From Paramecium tetraurelia (lineage: Eukaryota; Ciliophora; Oligohymenophorea; Peniculida; Parameciidae), in the NCBI RefSeq assembly GCF_000165425.1, contig NW_001799030.1, forward strand, positions 1 through 64,000: DNA of 64,000 bases, in the 5' to 3' direction. The position numbers and the translations under genes are program-made. Shown one piece after another: positions 25,535-38,084 of the stretch (within the stretch, counting starts at the first letter, position 1; every line of letters starts with the position of its first letter). Under the pieces are notes generated by a model. That model had not been told where the DNA came from and did no database searches. It saw only the letters and a program-made list of their open reading frames with translations.

Positions 25535-27941
25535 TCAATCAAATACAACTTTTGGTATTTCAATCTCTTCATCCTCATTAACAATCACATTTTATTGTAA
25601 TGTAACAATTTATTAATTTTGTTATTCTCCTTTTGCATTATTGGTATTTGAATGATTCACTATGGAATAAAACATCTCATCCTCTGTTTACTTCTATTGT
25701 TTTGAGCTACTTTCCTCCTCCCCAATAAAGCTCTTAGTCTTCCTGATCTAGGCAGCTATCTATTGGAGATTGTTGTTAATATTTCCAACACTAGCATTCA
25801 TGGACAGATCCATCTAGTTATCTTTACAAGAATAGTATTACTCTTCTGAGTTGACAGACTAGAGGATCTATTAAACCTTGGAAAACTGATCATTGATTGA
25901 TTTCTAGAATATATTGAAATTAATTACAATCGTTGACACATAATTATCTATCGACAAAGTCTTTCTTTTTTGGTAAACAAAATTGATTAACTCCAAAATG
26001 CCAGATGTTGCTTCCTGCAAATCTAAATCAATATCGTAGACCTCTGATTGCATCAAGTATAAAGTGAAATACTTAATGGGCTGAATCAAACATAATTCCA
26101 ATTCATTATAGTTTTGTAACACCACCTTGCATAATCGCAACAAGGACGAAATGACTTCACTGCCACAATGATTTAACAAAATATCATGAGGAAATGAGAA
26201 AATGATAAATAATAGCTGGTACAACCTTTTGGTTAAATCCAGTGAGTGTCCTTGTCTCAAGTTATTCACAACCAGCTGTGACAATGAACTAAATTGATTT
26301 TCAAATCGTTATTTTAGTGTTTTCACACTCGTCTTGTTGAGTTGATCTTAAGGTAGGAATCCCAATTGAATGTCTTTGACTACCTTTTATTTCTTTTTGT
26401 TATCGGCATTTTGGGGTTGATAGATTTGATGTCTTTCCCTTTTCATAAAATTGCTCATGTTTTTCATAAATTTTGGGAATTCAAGTTCAAGTTGTTCAAG
26501 GATTCTTGAGATCACTTCTAATTCAATCCTGGTTGTTAAAAATTCTAAGTTCATATTTAAAGTAATTACTCTGTTATGACATGGATTCACACAACTAGGA
26601 AATGAGTTTGATCATGGAGGTGTTGACTGAAAATGATGATTGAGTAAATTTAAATAAAATTTGAAGGATCGATGTATTCATTATTAGACCTTGACTGAAA
26701 CTGGACAGTACGAGTGTGTGTAATAAGGAAAGTGAAGTGGACTTGCTGAAGTAGTTTAGTTCTTTGAAGGATTCAATGCTGAGAGTGATTCCTCTATCGA
26801 TCATTAATTTGTTGAGCTTGTTTTGTAATTGCTGCATAATGCTTTGATTCAATTGTGTTTCATAGACTACATCTAAATGATCAGCGAAGGAGTTGTTGAG
26901 TTATATGATTTCTCCTATTTTTTGGATGGCACTCTCAATCTAAATATCAATGAGGATGTCTTCTTTGATGAATTGCAATTGTGATTGGAAAAGGAGAGAC
27001 AGGAAATGCAAGGTTTCTCTAAAATTGATGGTAAAATTGTCAGTTGATGTGAGGAATTCCTTGATGATTTGAAAGATGATTGAATACTTGGTCTTTTGGT
27101 TCTTGCCTTCGATCTAATTAAGATTGATATGTTTACATTGAGGAGATTCATCTTGACTTCCTCAGTGGAGAGGTTGGCTTGCCAGTTATTCTGCAAGACT
27201 AGTTTCTCCTTCTCCAAATCAATTAGGGAGGCTACAACATAGTAGGCATCGAAGATTTGTTCCAGGGTGTTGACGACTTGTGATTGGTAGGAGTTGATTC
27301 CTTGCTTGCCTTCCAAGTAGGTGAATTGTAGGACAGCGTAGAGTTGAGCTAAGAGTGTGGCAATTTTGGTTTGGGATCTTCTTTGAATGCAGAGTTCTTA
27401 GATTTGTTTCTAGTGATTTCTGAAGAGGGTGGGGTTGAATAAGACGCATTTAATGAGGGATTGGAGGAGGTTGTGATTCCACTCGATTTGGGACAAATGG
27501 TGGATGTAATTTTTGAATTGATCTTCGTAGAGGTTGATCATCTTGTTGATTTATTGTTGTTGTTGAACTGACTTGGACTTTTGTTTGTAGAGTGAGGACA
27601 GGTACACATAATAAAATATGTTCTGATTGGCTTTGTCATTGGATTGGAGGTTGATCACTGATCCGATTTCGATCAGGATATCATGGTTGTACTTCTATTT
27701 GATTAGGTGGTGAGGTACTATTTACCTTGATTGTGAGACCTTTGATGATCAATTGGAGTATCTGAGATTCCTCCTGAGCATCCAAGTACTTGTCTTTGTT
27801 GGCAAATATTTTGACGCAAATCTGTATGAGGATGGGAGTGAGTGTCTCAGGGTATTGGATGTATTTGTTGATGTCAAATTGAAGTTGCTGCTTTTGATTG
27901 AATTCTTTTTAACCCTAAATACACGATAATAAACTATTCAT
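25535..27941 (-). CDS. 776-aa helical-repeat protein
   Basis: Four exons separated by introns at 27695-27725 (31 nt), 27114-27136 (23 nt) and about 26571-26592 (22 nt; a 25-nt version is equally possible). ATG 27939-27941, TGA 25535-25537. Residues 1-650 are almost all amphipathic helix without linkers, like HEAT/ARM solenoids; the last ~120 are acidic, Gln- and Asn-rich and probably disordered. No diagnostic motif; an importin-beta-type receptor is only one possibility. It is divergent from the coiled-coil gene with 40 bp between start codons. Confidence 0.72.
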
Positions 27942-27981
27942 AATAATGATTTAAAATCACCCTCTCTGTCCTAAATCGGCG

Positions 27982-29162
27982 ATGGAAAAGTACTATATGG
28001 AGCAGCAACTCCCCCAATACCAGACCTTGCCACCCCAGCAGGCTCAGAAAAAGAATCACTCCTATTACAATGACAATGCTAACATTTGGAACAATCATCA
28101 TCAATCCAGTTCTAACATGAAGGTGTTCGCTAAGATCCAGGAGCAGAAACTGAAGGGCGAGAAACGCATCCAGCAATTGCAAAAGCAAGAGCAGAGAGAC
28201 AAGCAAATGTATCAAATGAGCAAGCACATCTACTTCAATCAATTGAGACACGAGGACCAGTTGAGGATGCAGACTCGCAAATTAGAGCGTGCTGGTCTTC
28301 AGAATCTAAGCCAATAGCAATCAGACATCGAGGCAGATCAATTGCTCTTGAAACCGACCCAATACAATACAACATTGTAAGGAAGACCTGAATTCTTTTG
28401 GAATAAAGTGGGTCAGCACTCCCAGAAACATATCAAGATGTTGGTGAATCCCAAAATACTGGCCATGGAGGAGGAGGCAGTCAAATTGATCGAGAAACGC
28501 ATTGAAAAAGAACACATTGTCGAATAAATCAGATGGGACTTAAAACAAGAGAACATGAAACTTATTCGCAAACTCAATGCCAAAAGACAACAAGAAGTCG
28601 ATGAAATTCATCACAAAGCAGGTTTGTCTCCATCTCACAAAATGGCTATCTCCAAAACCACCCATGTCAGACGACCATCTCATGTATCTCGACCTTCACT
28701 TGACATTATCGAATAAACCCTATAACAAATTGAGGAGAAACAGCAAAGAACAAGTCGACCATTCACTGTAGACAGTGAAAAACCCTCATTTTCATTTCAT
28801 GTAAGACCTCAAACTAGTAATTAGAATAGTCATTCATCTAAAAATGTGCAAAGTCTAGCTAAGTAAATGTTATAAGCATAACAAGATAGTAATCACTTAG
28901 TGTCCACAAGCAACGCAATCTTAGGATGGATAGATCTGAATTCAAGGGATTGTATCTAGCATAGGCATGTGATGTGAGTGACAACAATTTCAGTAGAACC
29001 ATACGCTCAAATTGTACTATTCTGAAGGGAATCTCGAATTCGAAGATCAAAGCATAACAGATGCCTCAAAACATCAGGTCTACTAATCAACCTGAGGAGG
29101 ATGTAAATAAAATGTTAGATTCATTTGAAGGCAAATTGTAAGATAGAAAACTCCAATATTGA
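27982..29162 (+). CDS. Coiled-coil protein, unrecognised
   Basis: Two exons (27982-28901, 28925-29162; 23-nt intron) give 385 aa. The protein is rich in Gln, Lys and Glu, with predicted coiled coil at ~40-110 and ~150-210, and a Ser/Thr-rich second half. The exon before the intron is less AT-rich than its neighbours and uses many CAG and GAG codons. No family recognised; a cytoskeletal or ciliary role would be a guess based only on composition and the neighbouring STPG-like gene. Confidence 0.72.
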
Positions 29163-29178
29163 AATTATATATTTTTAA

Positions 29179-30306
29179 TCATTTGATTTCTTCTTCCTCA
29201 ACGATCTACTTCGGAGGAGGCACAAAACTAGAAGTGATTGTCTAAAATCTCCCATCACTGAAATTGTTGGTTTCCAGCATTTTCTAAGACAAATGAGTAA
29301 TCCCTATTCTGGTTTGCGTGTGCTAATTCTATTTGTATACATTCTCAATACAGTATTACCTGCATATAGGATGGCAAAATGGATCTGTGATCGTGTTCCC
29401 TGTCAATCATTTTCCCGAAGTTGGGAGCAGTGGGCACTCTGTAGATCTGACTCTTTTGAGATCTGGAATAAATGTCGAATTCAAAGTATTCTTCAAAAGT
29501 GTAATCCGATTTCTTAGTCATGATGTCATCTCTCCCCTTCTTTGAGTCAAACTTCGGTCCTGCAGATCCTAATTTTCTATTGAATTTTCACATGTATTGA
29601 GTACCTCCTGCCAAATTCAAAATTAGGCTCGTAATCTGGAGCATAATGCTTCCTCTTATAGACAGTCATTTATTCTCTGGAGAGCGATTTGTTCATGGAA
29701 TATTGCGGAGTTCTTGGAACCTTGCTGAATTGGGTAGTGATATTGAGAAAGTTGAATCTCTCCTCGTGTGGCGTTGGTTAACCGAAAAACACTTCCTATC
29801 TAGATACAACAGACATTCTCACCTTCCAGTTTGTCTCGACATATCAACGAAGCAATCTCTCTTCCACACTTGCTTTTCAGGAATGGGCTCTTTATTTCCG
29901 AAATTGATGGCACTCTGCACTCTTTTGGTAGTTTATCTGGGAGTGGATTTGACAAGACTCTTTTGGTAATCAGGAACTATGTGATTTGCTCTGTAAAACA
30001 ATTTAAGTAATGGATGTACTTATCTAATTGATTGAATTTTGGATTGTAATAGCCACAGGGAGGTTAGCCATCGCATCCGATTTTGGTGTAATTGCCAACT
30101 GCTCTCGATAATTGCTTTGTGAAGGGTTATTGTGTTTTTAAGGCTTGTTGAGCATTTGGAGTTAGTTGTTTTTCTTGGGTTTCAGGGATTGGGATTTCAA
30201 AGAGATGGCTCTTCACTCGTTTGCCCATTTTACGATTGAGGATCTCGTCCTTACGAGCGAAGATTATGTACTTCTCACTGGTGATTTTACCAGCTTTGGA
30301 GAACAT
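29179..30306 (-). CDS. STPG/SHIPPO-like (ODF3-type) protein
   Basis: Five exons (30306-30020, 29990-29823, 29799-29605, 29576-29360, 29328-29179; introns 29, 23, 28 and 31 nt) give 338 aa. The protein is basic, Pro-, Tyr- and Gly-rich, with loosely repeated units such as PCGYYNPKF, VKSTPRQ, VPRTPQY, GSAGPKFDS and APNFGK, as in ODF3/SHIPPO and STPG proteins associated with ciliary or sperm-tail microtubules. It ends in an acidic EEEEIK tail. The repeats are degenerate, so the family call is moderate. It ends close to the stop of the upstream coiled-coil gene and starts 55 bp from the divergent helicase gene. Confidence 0.65.
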
Positions 30307-30361
30307 ATTTTAAGGGTCATTGGGATTTAAAAATTAAGGCCATGAAGATATTAATTAAAAT

Positions 30362-33300
30362 ATGTTGCAATCCGAGGATCAATATGTGCCAAACGAGGAA
30401 GAGTACGAGCAGAAGGATCAGACGACCAACACTCGTTTTCGTAAGTTTGTGAAAGAGCAATGGGAGAAGATAGAAAAGAAGAATTTCAGCTAATTCGAGA
30501 CAAGAGTATTGTCAACTCTGCAATAATTGGGTAATAACAGTGCAGACGATTTGATTGAGAAATAAGCAGTCGTGGAGGCTGTGTAGAAGGAGAAGGATAA
30601 CAGCAAGTAAAAGGGTGGTAAGCAGAAGAAACCAGAGTAAGCACCATAATAATAGGAGGTTTAGAAATCGAATGTCATCTACGAAATTTGTGTGGGTCAA
30701 GACTTGTACTTGAAGTATCTGAGACCCAAATTGGTAGAGTATGGCATTCTGAATAAAATTGATGATGGCAATCCCAAATAGGAGGATAAGAAGCAGGCAT
30801 AGGGCAAGAAGGGTGGTAAGAATGTGGTCAAGAAGGAAGATTTGATGCGTATTGAGTTGTCGAAGGAGAAGGTTAATGATCAAACAGTGAAGATGTTATA
30901 ATAGATGGGATTGATCATTTTAAATCAGGATTTAAAACCTAAAGAAAATGAATTTCTCAAAACTGAATAAGCAAGTAAACGTATCAAATCCTTGAAATGG
31001 ATGGAACTCAAGTTCTCAGCCTTGATGATCTATGCCACCTAATTAATCAAATGTCACATCCATTCCAAATTCAGGGATGAGTATGCCTTTGAATTGATCT
31101 ACTTCCTCAAGAATGTCTATCTCAACTACAAAGAATATGAAGGCTAATCCTATTTGGATGAGACTAAGAAAGAGAGATTGGCACCTCAAGCAGTCGAAGA
31201 TCTCAGATATAAGCTCAAAGAATTGTACAAGAACTTTGGTTTCTCAAACAGAGTCTTGTTTAATAAATATCCAAAATTAGTCATCGATACAGATTTAAAT
31301 CAAGCATTTATTAGAACTGATGTTCGTCCATACAAGTCATAGGAAAACCTCTTGGAACTCTTGAAGAGAGCAGAAAAACCTTCCTTGATCTTCTTTAGTA
31401 CCATGGTTGGTACAGGTAAGACAGTGTTGAGTGTTGCCATCGCTTAATACTTGGCTCGCTTGAGAGAGAGTTATGCTATTCAAGAGAACAATGCCTATAA
31501 TTAATTAAAGAATCTTGGTTATAGGAATCCCAGAGAAGTCTAGTTTTTGTATTGTTGTCCCTTGGATACGGTGAGAACCTAAGTTGGTGCTGCTGCATAT
31601 GAGAGGAAACTGAAATTCGCCATTGCATCCATGTGGAAGGACTCCCAGAGTTCTAAACTGGATTCTGATTTGGGATATGCTGAATGTCCAAGATTGGTCA
31701 ATTCTTGGTAAAATAGACAGGAGGAATTCCCAACCTTGGTTGTGGCTGACTTCAAGACTACATTGGAATTATTGAGAGAGAAACACACCTTGTCAGAAAA
31801 GGAGAAGTAAGTAGTTAGATGGTAGGGCAAGGATCGTAAATTGGTATCACATAATCCAGCTAAACATGGAAAGGATTACATATTGTTTATCGATGAACCT
31901 ACAGTTGATGCTGATTTTGCAGATGCAGAAGTGACCAAGATATTGATTGACATTATTCGTCGAGCTCCACCCATTACAATATTATCTAGTGCCACATTGC
32001 CACCTCCTGAGAAAATACCGAGTTTCATTAAGCTTTACAGGAAGGCTTAGATCTCAGAGATTGACATTCCTGTGGTTCATGATTCCTCAATTCCACATTG
32101 GTTGTGTAGGTCTTTTCTCATAGTGGTCACAAGTTCTTGCCACATTATTAGGCATAGAACAAATAGCAATTGGCTGAAATTTTGGATAGATTGGAGAAGA
32201 ATCCATTTATGAAGAGATGTTACAATGCTAATGCTTATTGTGAATTGTATGATAGAATGAAGGGATGTGGAATTGTCAACATTGAAGATTTTGAAACATT
32301 CGATGTTATTACTCAAGAATTTGTTTAAAGAAAAAGCATAGAATTATTGAAGATATTATTAACAGTTGATGATGAATCATTTTAAGAAAGTGTGTTCGGA
32401 AAAAACAAGAAGTTGTTTAATAATAAGATTTAGGTGAATAATAGCAAGAAGGAGAAGAACAAATCTAAGAAGGAGAGGAGGGAGAATATGAGTATGAATA
32501 CGAATACGTCTATGAGGAGGTTGAAGATACAGGAGCAGTTAATTAGACAGAGGAGAATAGTTAATTACAATAACAATAGAAACCAAAATCAAAATATACT
32601 TATACAATTGAAATAGATGATGAGGATAAAATGAAATTCACAGCTCCATATCACAAGTTAGATATTAGACAATTGGGTGGCAATATGGCTCATAAATTCT
32701 TAGGGGGCTGTTTGATTGCTGTAAATTCACCAGTAGAATTCATCAGAGCCAAATTCCATAAATTACTCAAGAAATGTGCTCCAGCCTCAGAATACGTGAA
32801 ACAATATCTAAAATAACACGAGTATTTTGGAGAAAGAAATCCAAAAGAAGGAAAGAGAAATCGATAACGAGGATGAGAGATCCAAGCAAATCCAAGCACT
32901 ATAAGAAAGCATGAAGTTGACTATAGCATTTCCTGATTTCTTGAAAATAAATACATTGGAACATTACAAAGTATGAAATAATTTATAAGAATCAATTAGA
33001 AATTCGTTACCAACGACCCCTTGTATCTAGAACAATATAGAGCCAGAAAGGCATTCTCACTGGAGGGAATCAACTATCAACTTAATATCCCTGATGACAT
33101 TATGTTGTATCTCTTCTCTGGTATTGCAGCATATACAGAAAAGGTATTTATGTGTATGAATCCTATCTTAGTAATCCGAATTGGACATCGATTATTATGA
33201 GGAGGTGTAGAAGTTGGCATCGAATGGGTAATTGGCTCTGATTATTTCTGATGATTCAATGTGCTATGGTGTCAATTACCCCTTGAATCACGTGGTCGTT

Positions 33301-33578
33301 TTTGATGAGATGGCTGAAAAGCGATCCATTGGAGCCTTGTTTTAATTGATAGGAAGAGCTGGTATTGATGTTGAATCGAATGTTTAATAGGTCGTGTCGG
33401 TGTTTCATGGACAGCCAATGCATATTTGGGAGATAAGACATTCGACAGATTGATCAAGTATTTGAATGGGTAGAATGAGGAGACTGAGAGGGACGAAGCT
33501 TACAATATCGAATAGTAAAGTAAGAGAATGATTTAACATCTGATTGAATTGGCAAAAAAGAAAAAGGAGTAGTAATGA
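30362..33578 (+). CDS. SF2-type helicase-like ATPase with DEPT box
   Basis: Seven exons with introns at 32101-32123, 32390-32409, 32796-32832, 32971-32999, 33144-33171 and 33362-33390; total 3051 nt, 1016 aa. Motif I is MVGTGKT, motif II LFIDEPT, motif III ILSSATL, motif V SDDSMCYGVNYPL and motif VI QLIGRAGR. This set and order are those of DExH/Ski2-like superfamily 2 helicases, but motif II is DEPT rather than DExH/D. The N-terminal ~330 residues are basic and Gln-rich. An acidic insert (Glu/Tyr-rich) lies between the two RecA-like domains. The 37-nt intron at 32796 is the least certain; 32390 could be 20 or 23 nt. RNA unwinding is inferred from family. Confidence 0.82.
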
Positions 33579-33600
33579 AATGTATTTATACAATTAAAAA

Positions 33601-34691
33601 ATGATTTCTAAAAATCAAATCGACCAAGTGTATGACTTTCTAAAGAGTATCAATGATGGCACTCTAGAGAGCTATCGGAAGTCACTTCCAGAGCCGTGGA
33701 TTCTAAATTCAGTCATTGACGTTGCACCTTTGACTCCATCGCAACGGATAGTGTGTCTATACTTTGCAGGAGATGAAACTCAGTGTGGTAATGCTTTGGA
33801 GAAGAGACTTGTGTTGAATAAGGAATAGGTTTCGCTATATAACTTAATTTAGAGTGCGGGTAATGTAATTTGAGATAACTTGTTGATGAATGGAGTACCT
33901 CTAACCAATAAATTAATCATCAACCCTAAACCATGAGAGCTGTCATTCAATGTCCTTCATTAAGACAAGCTCTTGAACACATCTTCACCACTTTTTCGAT
34001 TGACCATCTACGACCTGTGCCCACAACTATTCAATCTTCGTTTAATTGGATCAGCCTTCAAATCACTGATCCCCTCTGGGATTATACCATCGAAGTCAGT
34101 CAAGAGCCACTAGTCAGAATCAAGGAGAATCTCCTCAAAGCTCAACAATCCAAATTGTCTCAGAAGGAAGCACAAGAAACCATCGATCTCCTCAATCAAG
34201 ACCAGAGAAATGTCTTGGATAGTGGCATCACTCCCCAATCAACTTCCCAACCTTATTGAACACAATCCTGACCTGTCAAGCTTTTTGCTGGCTCGCATCA
34301 ATCAATGCGGAATCAGTATCCATGAATACTTCGAATGTTTGATTCAAATGAAGATTTCATTGCAGAGTTTGGAAGTCGTCAACAAACTATCCAATTCCAT
34401 CAAATTGCCTGAAGCCTTCCTCCATATGTATTTGACCAAATGCATCCAATATTGCGAAGAGTTGCAAGTACACATCCTTCTTAAATACAGCCCAAGTAAC
34501 AGATGGTGTCCAGATACGTGAGGTTGGTAGCTGTCTTCATCAAAACCCTCATCAAATCAAAAACCCTAGACCCCAAAAAAATGTTCACTGAAATCCAAGG
34601 ATTCTGCATCGAGTTCTCAAAGATACCTGAAGCTTCACAGCTATTCAAACAACTCAAAGAGACAGGTGTAGAAGAAAAATAGCATCAGTGA
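33601..34691 (+). CDS. CNOT11: CNOT11-like CCR4-NOT subunit with an apparent +1 frameshift
   Basis: Exons 33601-33828, 33855-34467 and 34491-34691 (introns 26 and 23 nt). The C-terminal half follows CNOT11 (DUF2363): GITP..QLPNLIEHNP, EYFECLIQMKISLQSLEVVN, YLTKCIQYCEEL, then RLVAVFIKTLI and FCIEFSKIPEA. The exons sum to 1042 nt, one more than a multiple of three: at 34233-34236 the run CCCC should be CCC to keep GITP in frame with NQLPNL. No ordinary intron explains it. Either a sequencing or assembly error in a short C run, or a recent inactivating insertion. CNOT11 links to CNOT10 in the CCR4-NOT deadenylase of other eukaryotes. Confidence 0.85.
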
Positions 34692-34945
34692 TATTGATTG
34701 AATTATGAGATATTGTGAATTATCTCATTCTAATCCTTCCTTCTGTCATCCCTCTCCATCTCTATTCATATTATTATTTAGTTCCAACCATTGATTCTGA
34801 ATTCATTGAAAACTTACTTGAATTTCTTCTTGTTTTTTTCATAAGATCCTCTAATAGCCTTAAACAACTATCATTTTCTTTATAGTATGAAATCCTAATC
34901 CTTAACATAAACCTAAACTTCATCTAAATATTTTTCTATATATTT
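34692..34945. other. Intergenic spacer between convergent genes
   Basis: About 250 bp of AT-rich DNA between two stop codons; no feature seen. Confidence 0.4.
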
Positions 34946-36478
34946 TCACTCAGATGGATTACCTTGATTGATCATGAATTCTATTTATTATAACTAATTA
35001 TAAGATATATCATTAAAACAAATATAAATCTGTTAATCAAGCAATACTTATTTCAAAATCACTGTGTTCCCAGAATGATATGCAGAATTCAATATTAAAT
35101 TGATAGATCCATCATCCTTGTTTTTTAGTATGCTTGCTTGGTTGTTTAGAATTTCCACGAAATCATAGGCATCCACCTTCTACAGTATGACTAATTTAAA
35201 CTGTTCTGGCAATCTTTGGAAGTGCATGAATAACTCAGCTACCAATTTCGTCAAGTAGCTACAGGAAAGCAATCTAAGGTGATCATAGTAATTACATATC
35301 GCTAACGTATTGTAAGCAATCTAGGTTAATGAAGATCTCATTCAAATGATAGTCTGACAATTGTTGATGACTCATTAGATTTTGCAGGAGATACAAGTAT
35401 TCTATGCAGATTTCTTATTTAATGCTTGAGTATTGAGTAAAGTAATTGTGGAGGTAGGGCAGGAACACTTAGATCGTTCTTTCAGCGATGAAAGTGTTGG
35501 GGTAGTAAAGAATGTTGTTGAAACATTTAAACACTTTCTCGATTAGAAATTCATCTCCTGGATTTTGCAAGGAGCTGATCATGGATTCAATCAAACCAAT
35601 TTCAATGAAATGTTGGAGGATGTAATGATCGTCATCTTTTTCAGCAAGGAAATTGGTGAATATTGAAAAGTATTTACTGGGAAATAGATTTAATTTCAAA
35701 ATCTTCTCCCAAACGAACTTGGTCAGAGTCAGGGTCAAAGCTGATGTGACTTTGAATTCAGACAACTTCTACAAGATCTCCAACACTCTCTTGTAGAGAC
35801 TCTCATCATCCATCTACACCTTGTCGATTAAGAATGTGCATTGCGAGATGATGCAATTAAACTTAAGTATTATGATTAAGACCATACATTGTAATGAGGA
35901 ATGTCTGTGAGGTCAATGTCATTAGATTCAAATAGTTTGCACTCCAAAAGCAGAATGGCTTTCCACACTTTTGTGATTGGGGTTTTTTGGGTAAAACTTA
36001 GACCACACTCTGAAGAGTTGAGACCTAAGGATCTCCTCTCTAAATAACAAAACATTTCGATTATCCAATTCAAATTAGATGTTTATCAAAATAAGGCAAA
36101 TCTGATAAATTCATAGTAAAGATTGATTACGCTCTCAATAATCTCACACCATCTATCAAAATTACTCTGAACCTTGTCAGGCTATACCATCCTATCCATC
36201 AAATCCTTCAATATCAGATTCATCAAACCATTTTGCAGCAAATTCTCAACTATATCCTTCCTATCCAAATATGTAAAATTAATCAAGATTACCAACACAT
36301 GATTTATACACATTAATCTCTCCGATGGCAGATTGAACTCCAAAGGAATGTCACTCATCCGAAGTATATCCAAGAACAACTTCAAACCATTCAAATTACC
36401 ACTAAAATGATTGATGAATTGATTCAAAACAACCAAATCGTTTGGGTTTTCCTCCTCCAACAATCTCAAATAGTTCAT
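34946..36478 (-). CDS. Armadillo/HEAT-like repeat protein
   Basis: Five exons (36478-36131, 36101-36025, 35996-35888, 35861-35296, 35273-34946; introns 29, 28, 26 and 22 nt) give 475 aa, all predicted helix with repeated patterns like L..LIEMIS.L..P..E and a conserved-looking YYPNTF turn. This resembles divergent importin-alpha or ARM proteins, but no NLS-binding Trp/Asn array is evident. No orthologue assigned. The splice phases all agree and the total is divisible by three. Confidence 0.7.
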
Positions 36479-38084
36479 ATTGTATTATTTTAACAATTTA
36501 ACCAAATGCTTGAAATCCTACTCCAGATAAGTCTGATATATAAAATTGATAGTCTCATCAGGATTACATTTTTACACCAGATCCCCATCTTATCCAATGC
36601 TCGTGTGTCTCTTTTTAGAAAAGATCTCCTCTCTAGCCTGCTTTCTAATCTGAACCATAAATTGTTCTCTCTTCATTTACAAATGCGAATTCATAGTATA
36701 AATATTAATAATTAGTATTAAATGAGAAGAAGGATGTGAAAAGAATATCATTAAGGTATTTAGACGTGAATGCAATATTCTATGTTATATAAGTAAGATA
36801 CTAGATTTTGATTGAATGCTTTTATTTGGTAGAGAATGAACTGTGAGAGGAGTGAATTAATTAAGACATGAGAATTATGATAAATTGAATGGAAAGATTA
36901 TGGAAATTGAGAGCTCATGATTTGATTAATAATAAAAGTTTGAATGTTTCTCAATGGATTGTTAAATGAATGCAAAGGACCTTTAAGGTAGATTCCATTA
37001 TAATTACCAATCAATAATCAGAGATGATATAATCATTTGGAACAAATTATGCTCTTATTTTTTGTGATAAGATAGGAGTAGAGAGAAGAATAGTCAAAGG
37101 TGATAAAGTAAAGGTAAGAGAGTAATCGAGAGAAAGATTTGAATGCATGTCATGCTTAGGATCAGGAAATTTCCCATATTCATATTTGGCAAGAATTCGC
37201 TCCCAACGACCTTCTAATATGTTATTATAAAATCATCTAATATGTTGAATAAACTAAAGATATACCATTCACAAACGCGCTAACTAAATTGATGCTGGCA
37301 CCAAAGAGAAGGGATGAAATTTATAGATAGAGATCAATAAGAATTAAATTTTACATTACTTAGTCAGGTTGAGACTGGAATTAGTGACTACCAAATACTT
37401 ACGTGATTTGATTAGAAAATTACTAGAGTTGCTAATTGGGGAGATGAATTTAAAGAAGGAACAACATTTAATTTTGCTATTTTTTATTAGAGAATAATTA
37501 CATAAAACTTTACAGGTACCATCTATATCGTTTTGTGAATATTCAATTAAATCTGTGATATAGGTTACTGTTAAGGATGATAATGATATTAGTAAGTAAA
37601 CTCTTGCATTCAGTAATGGATACAAAGAAATTCTATGATAAGACAATTTCGATTAGATTAGAATTGTACAACAATCATTAACTACACAATAGAAATAGAG
37701 TATTGTCAATGAAGTTAATGTTACCTTGTAAAGCAATAGAATATCTATTGATATAAAAAACATCTCATTGTTGGCAGAATTGATGAAATCCACAGGTATT
37801 TATTTAAATTTCAGCAAATTAAGGAGGAATTCTTGGGTTCACAGGACTAGGAATAGATTAATTTAATAATTCGGCGTTGGTACTTCTACTTTCCAAGAAC
37901 TAGGGACGTTTTTTAATGCTGTCATTTGAGGGAAGAAAGATTCGATGAATGATGCATTACAAAAAGTAATCATTGAATAGAATGAGCCAGAAGTAGCAGG
38001 ATTGTTCGATTTGACATTCAAGGTTAAAGACGATGTAATCTTGGGGAGTGCAAACAATCAATAGAAGTTTTAGTTTGTTTCCAA
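36479..38084 (+). other. Probable multi-exon gene or pseudogene, not resolved
   Basis: Long protein-like stretches on the plus strand (about 36970-37190, 37350-37640, 37640-37800, 37940-38088) change frame several times and include TGA codons. One clear 19-nt intron candidate lies at 37795-37813 (GTATTT..TTCAG). The last segment runs in frame to TGA 38086-38088, overlapping the start of the next gene. I could not join the segments with confidence and do not recognise the protein. Confidence 0.35.

Noticed and set aside
29293-29969. Plus-strand ORFs opposite the STPG-like gene
   Set aside because: They overlap a five-exon minus-strand model whose phases all agree; they have no signal of their own.
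34210-34260. Programmed +1 frameshift in CNOT11
   Set aside because: No slippery context such as that known from Euplotes; a homopolymer length error is simpler.
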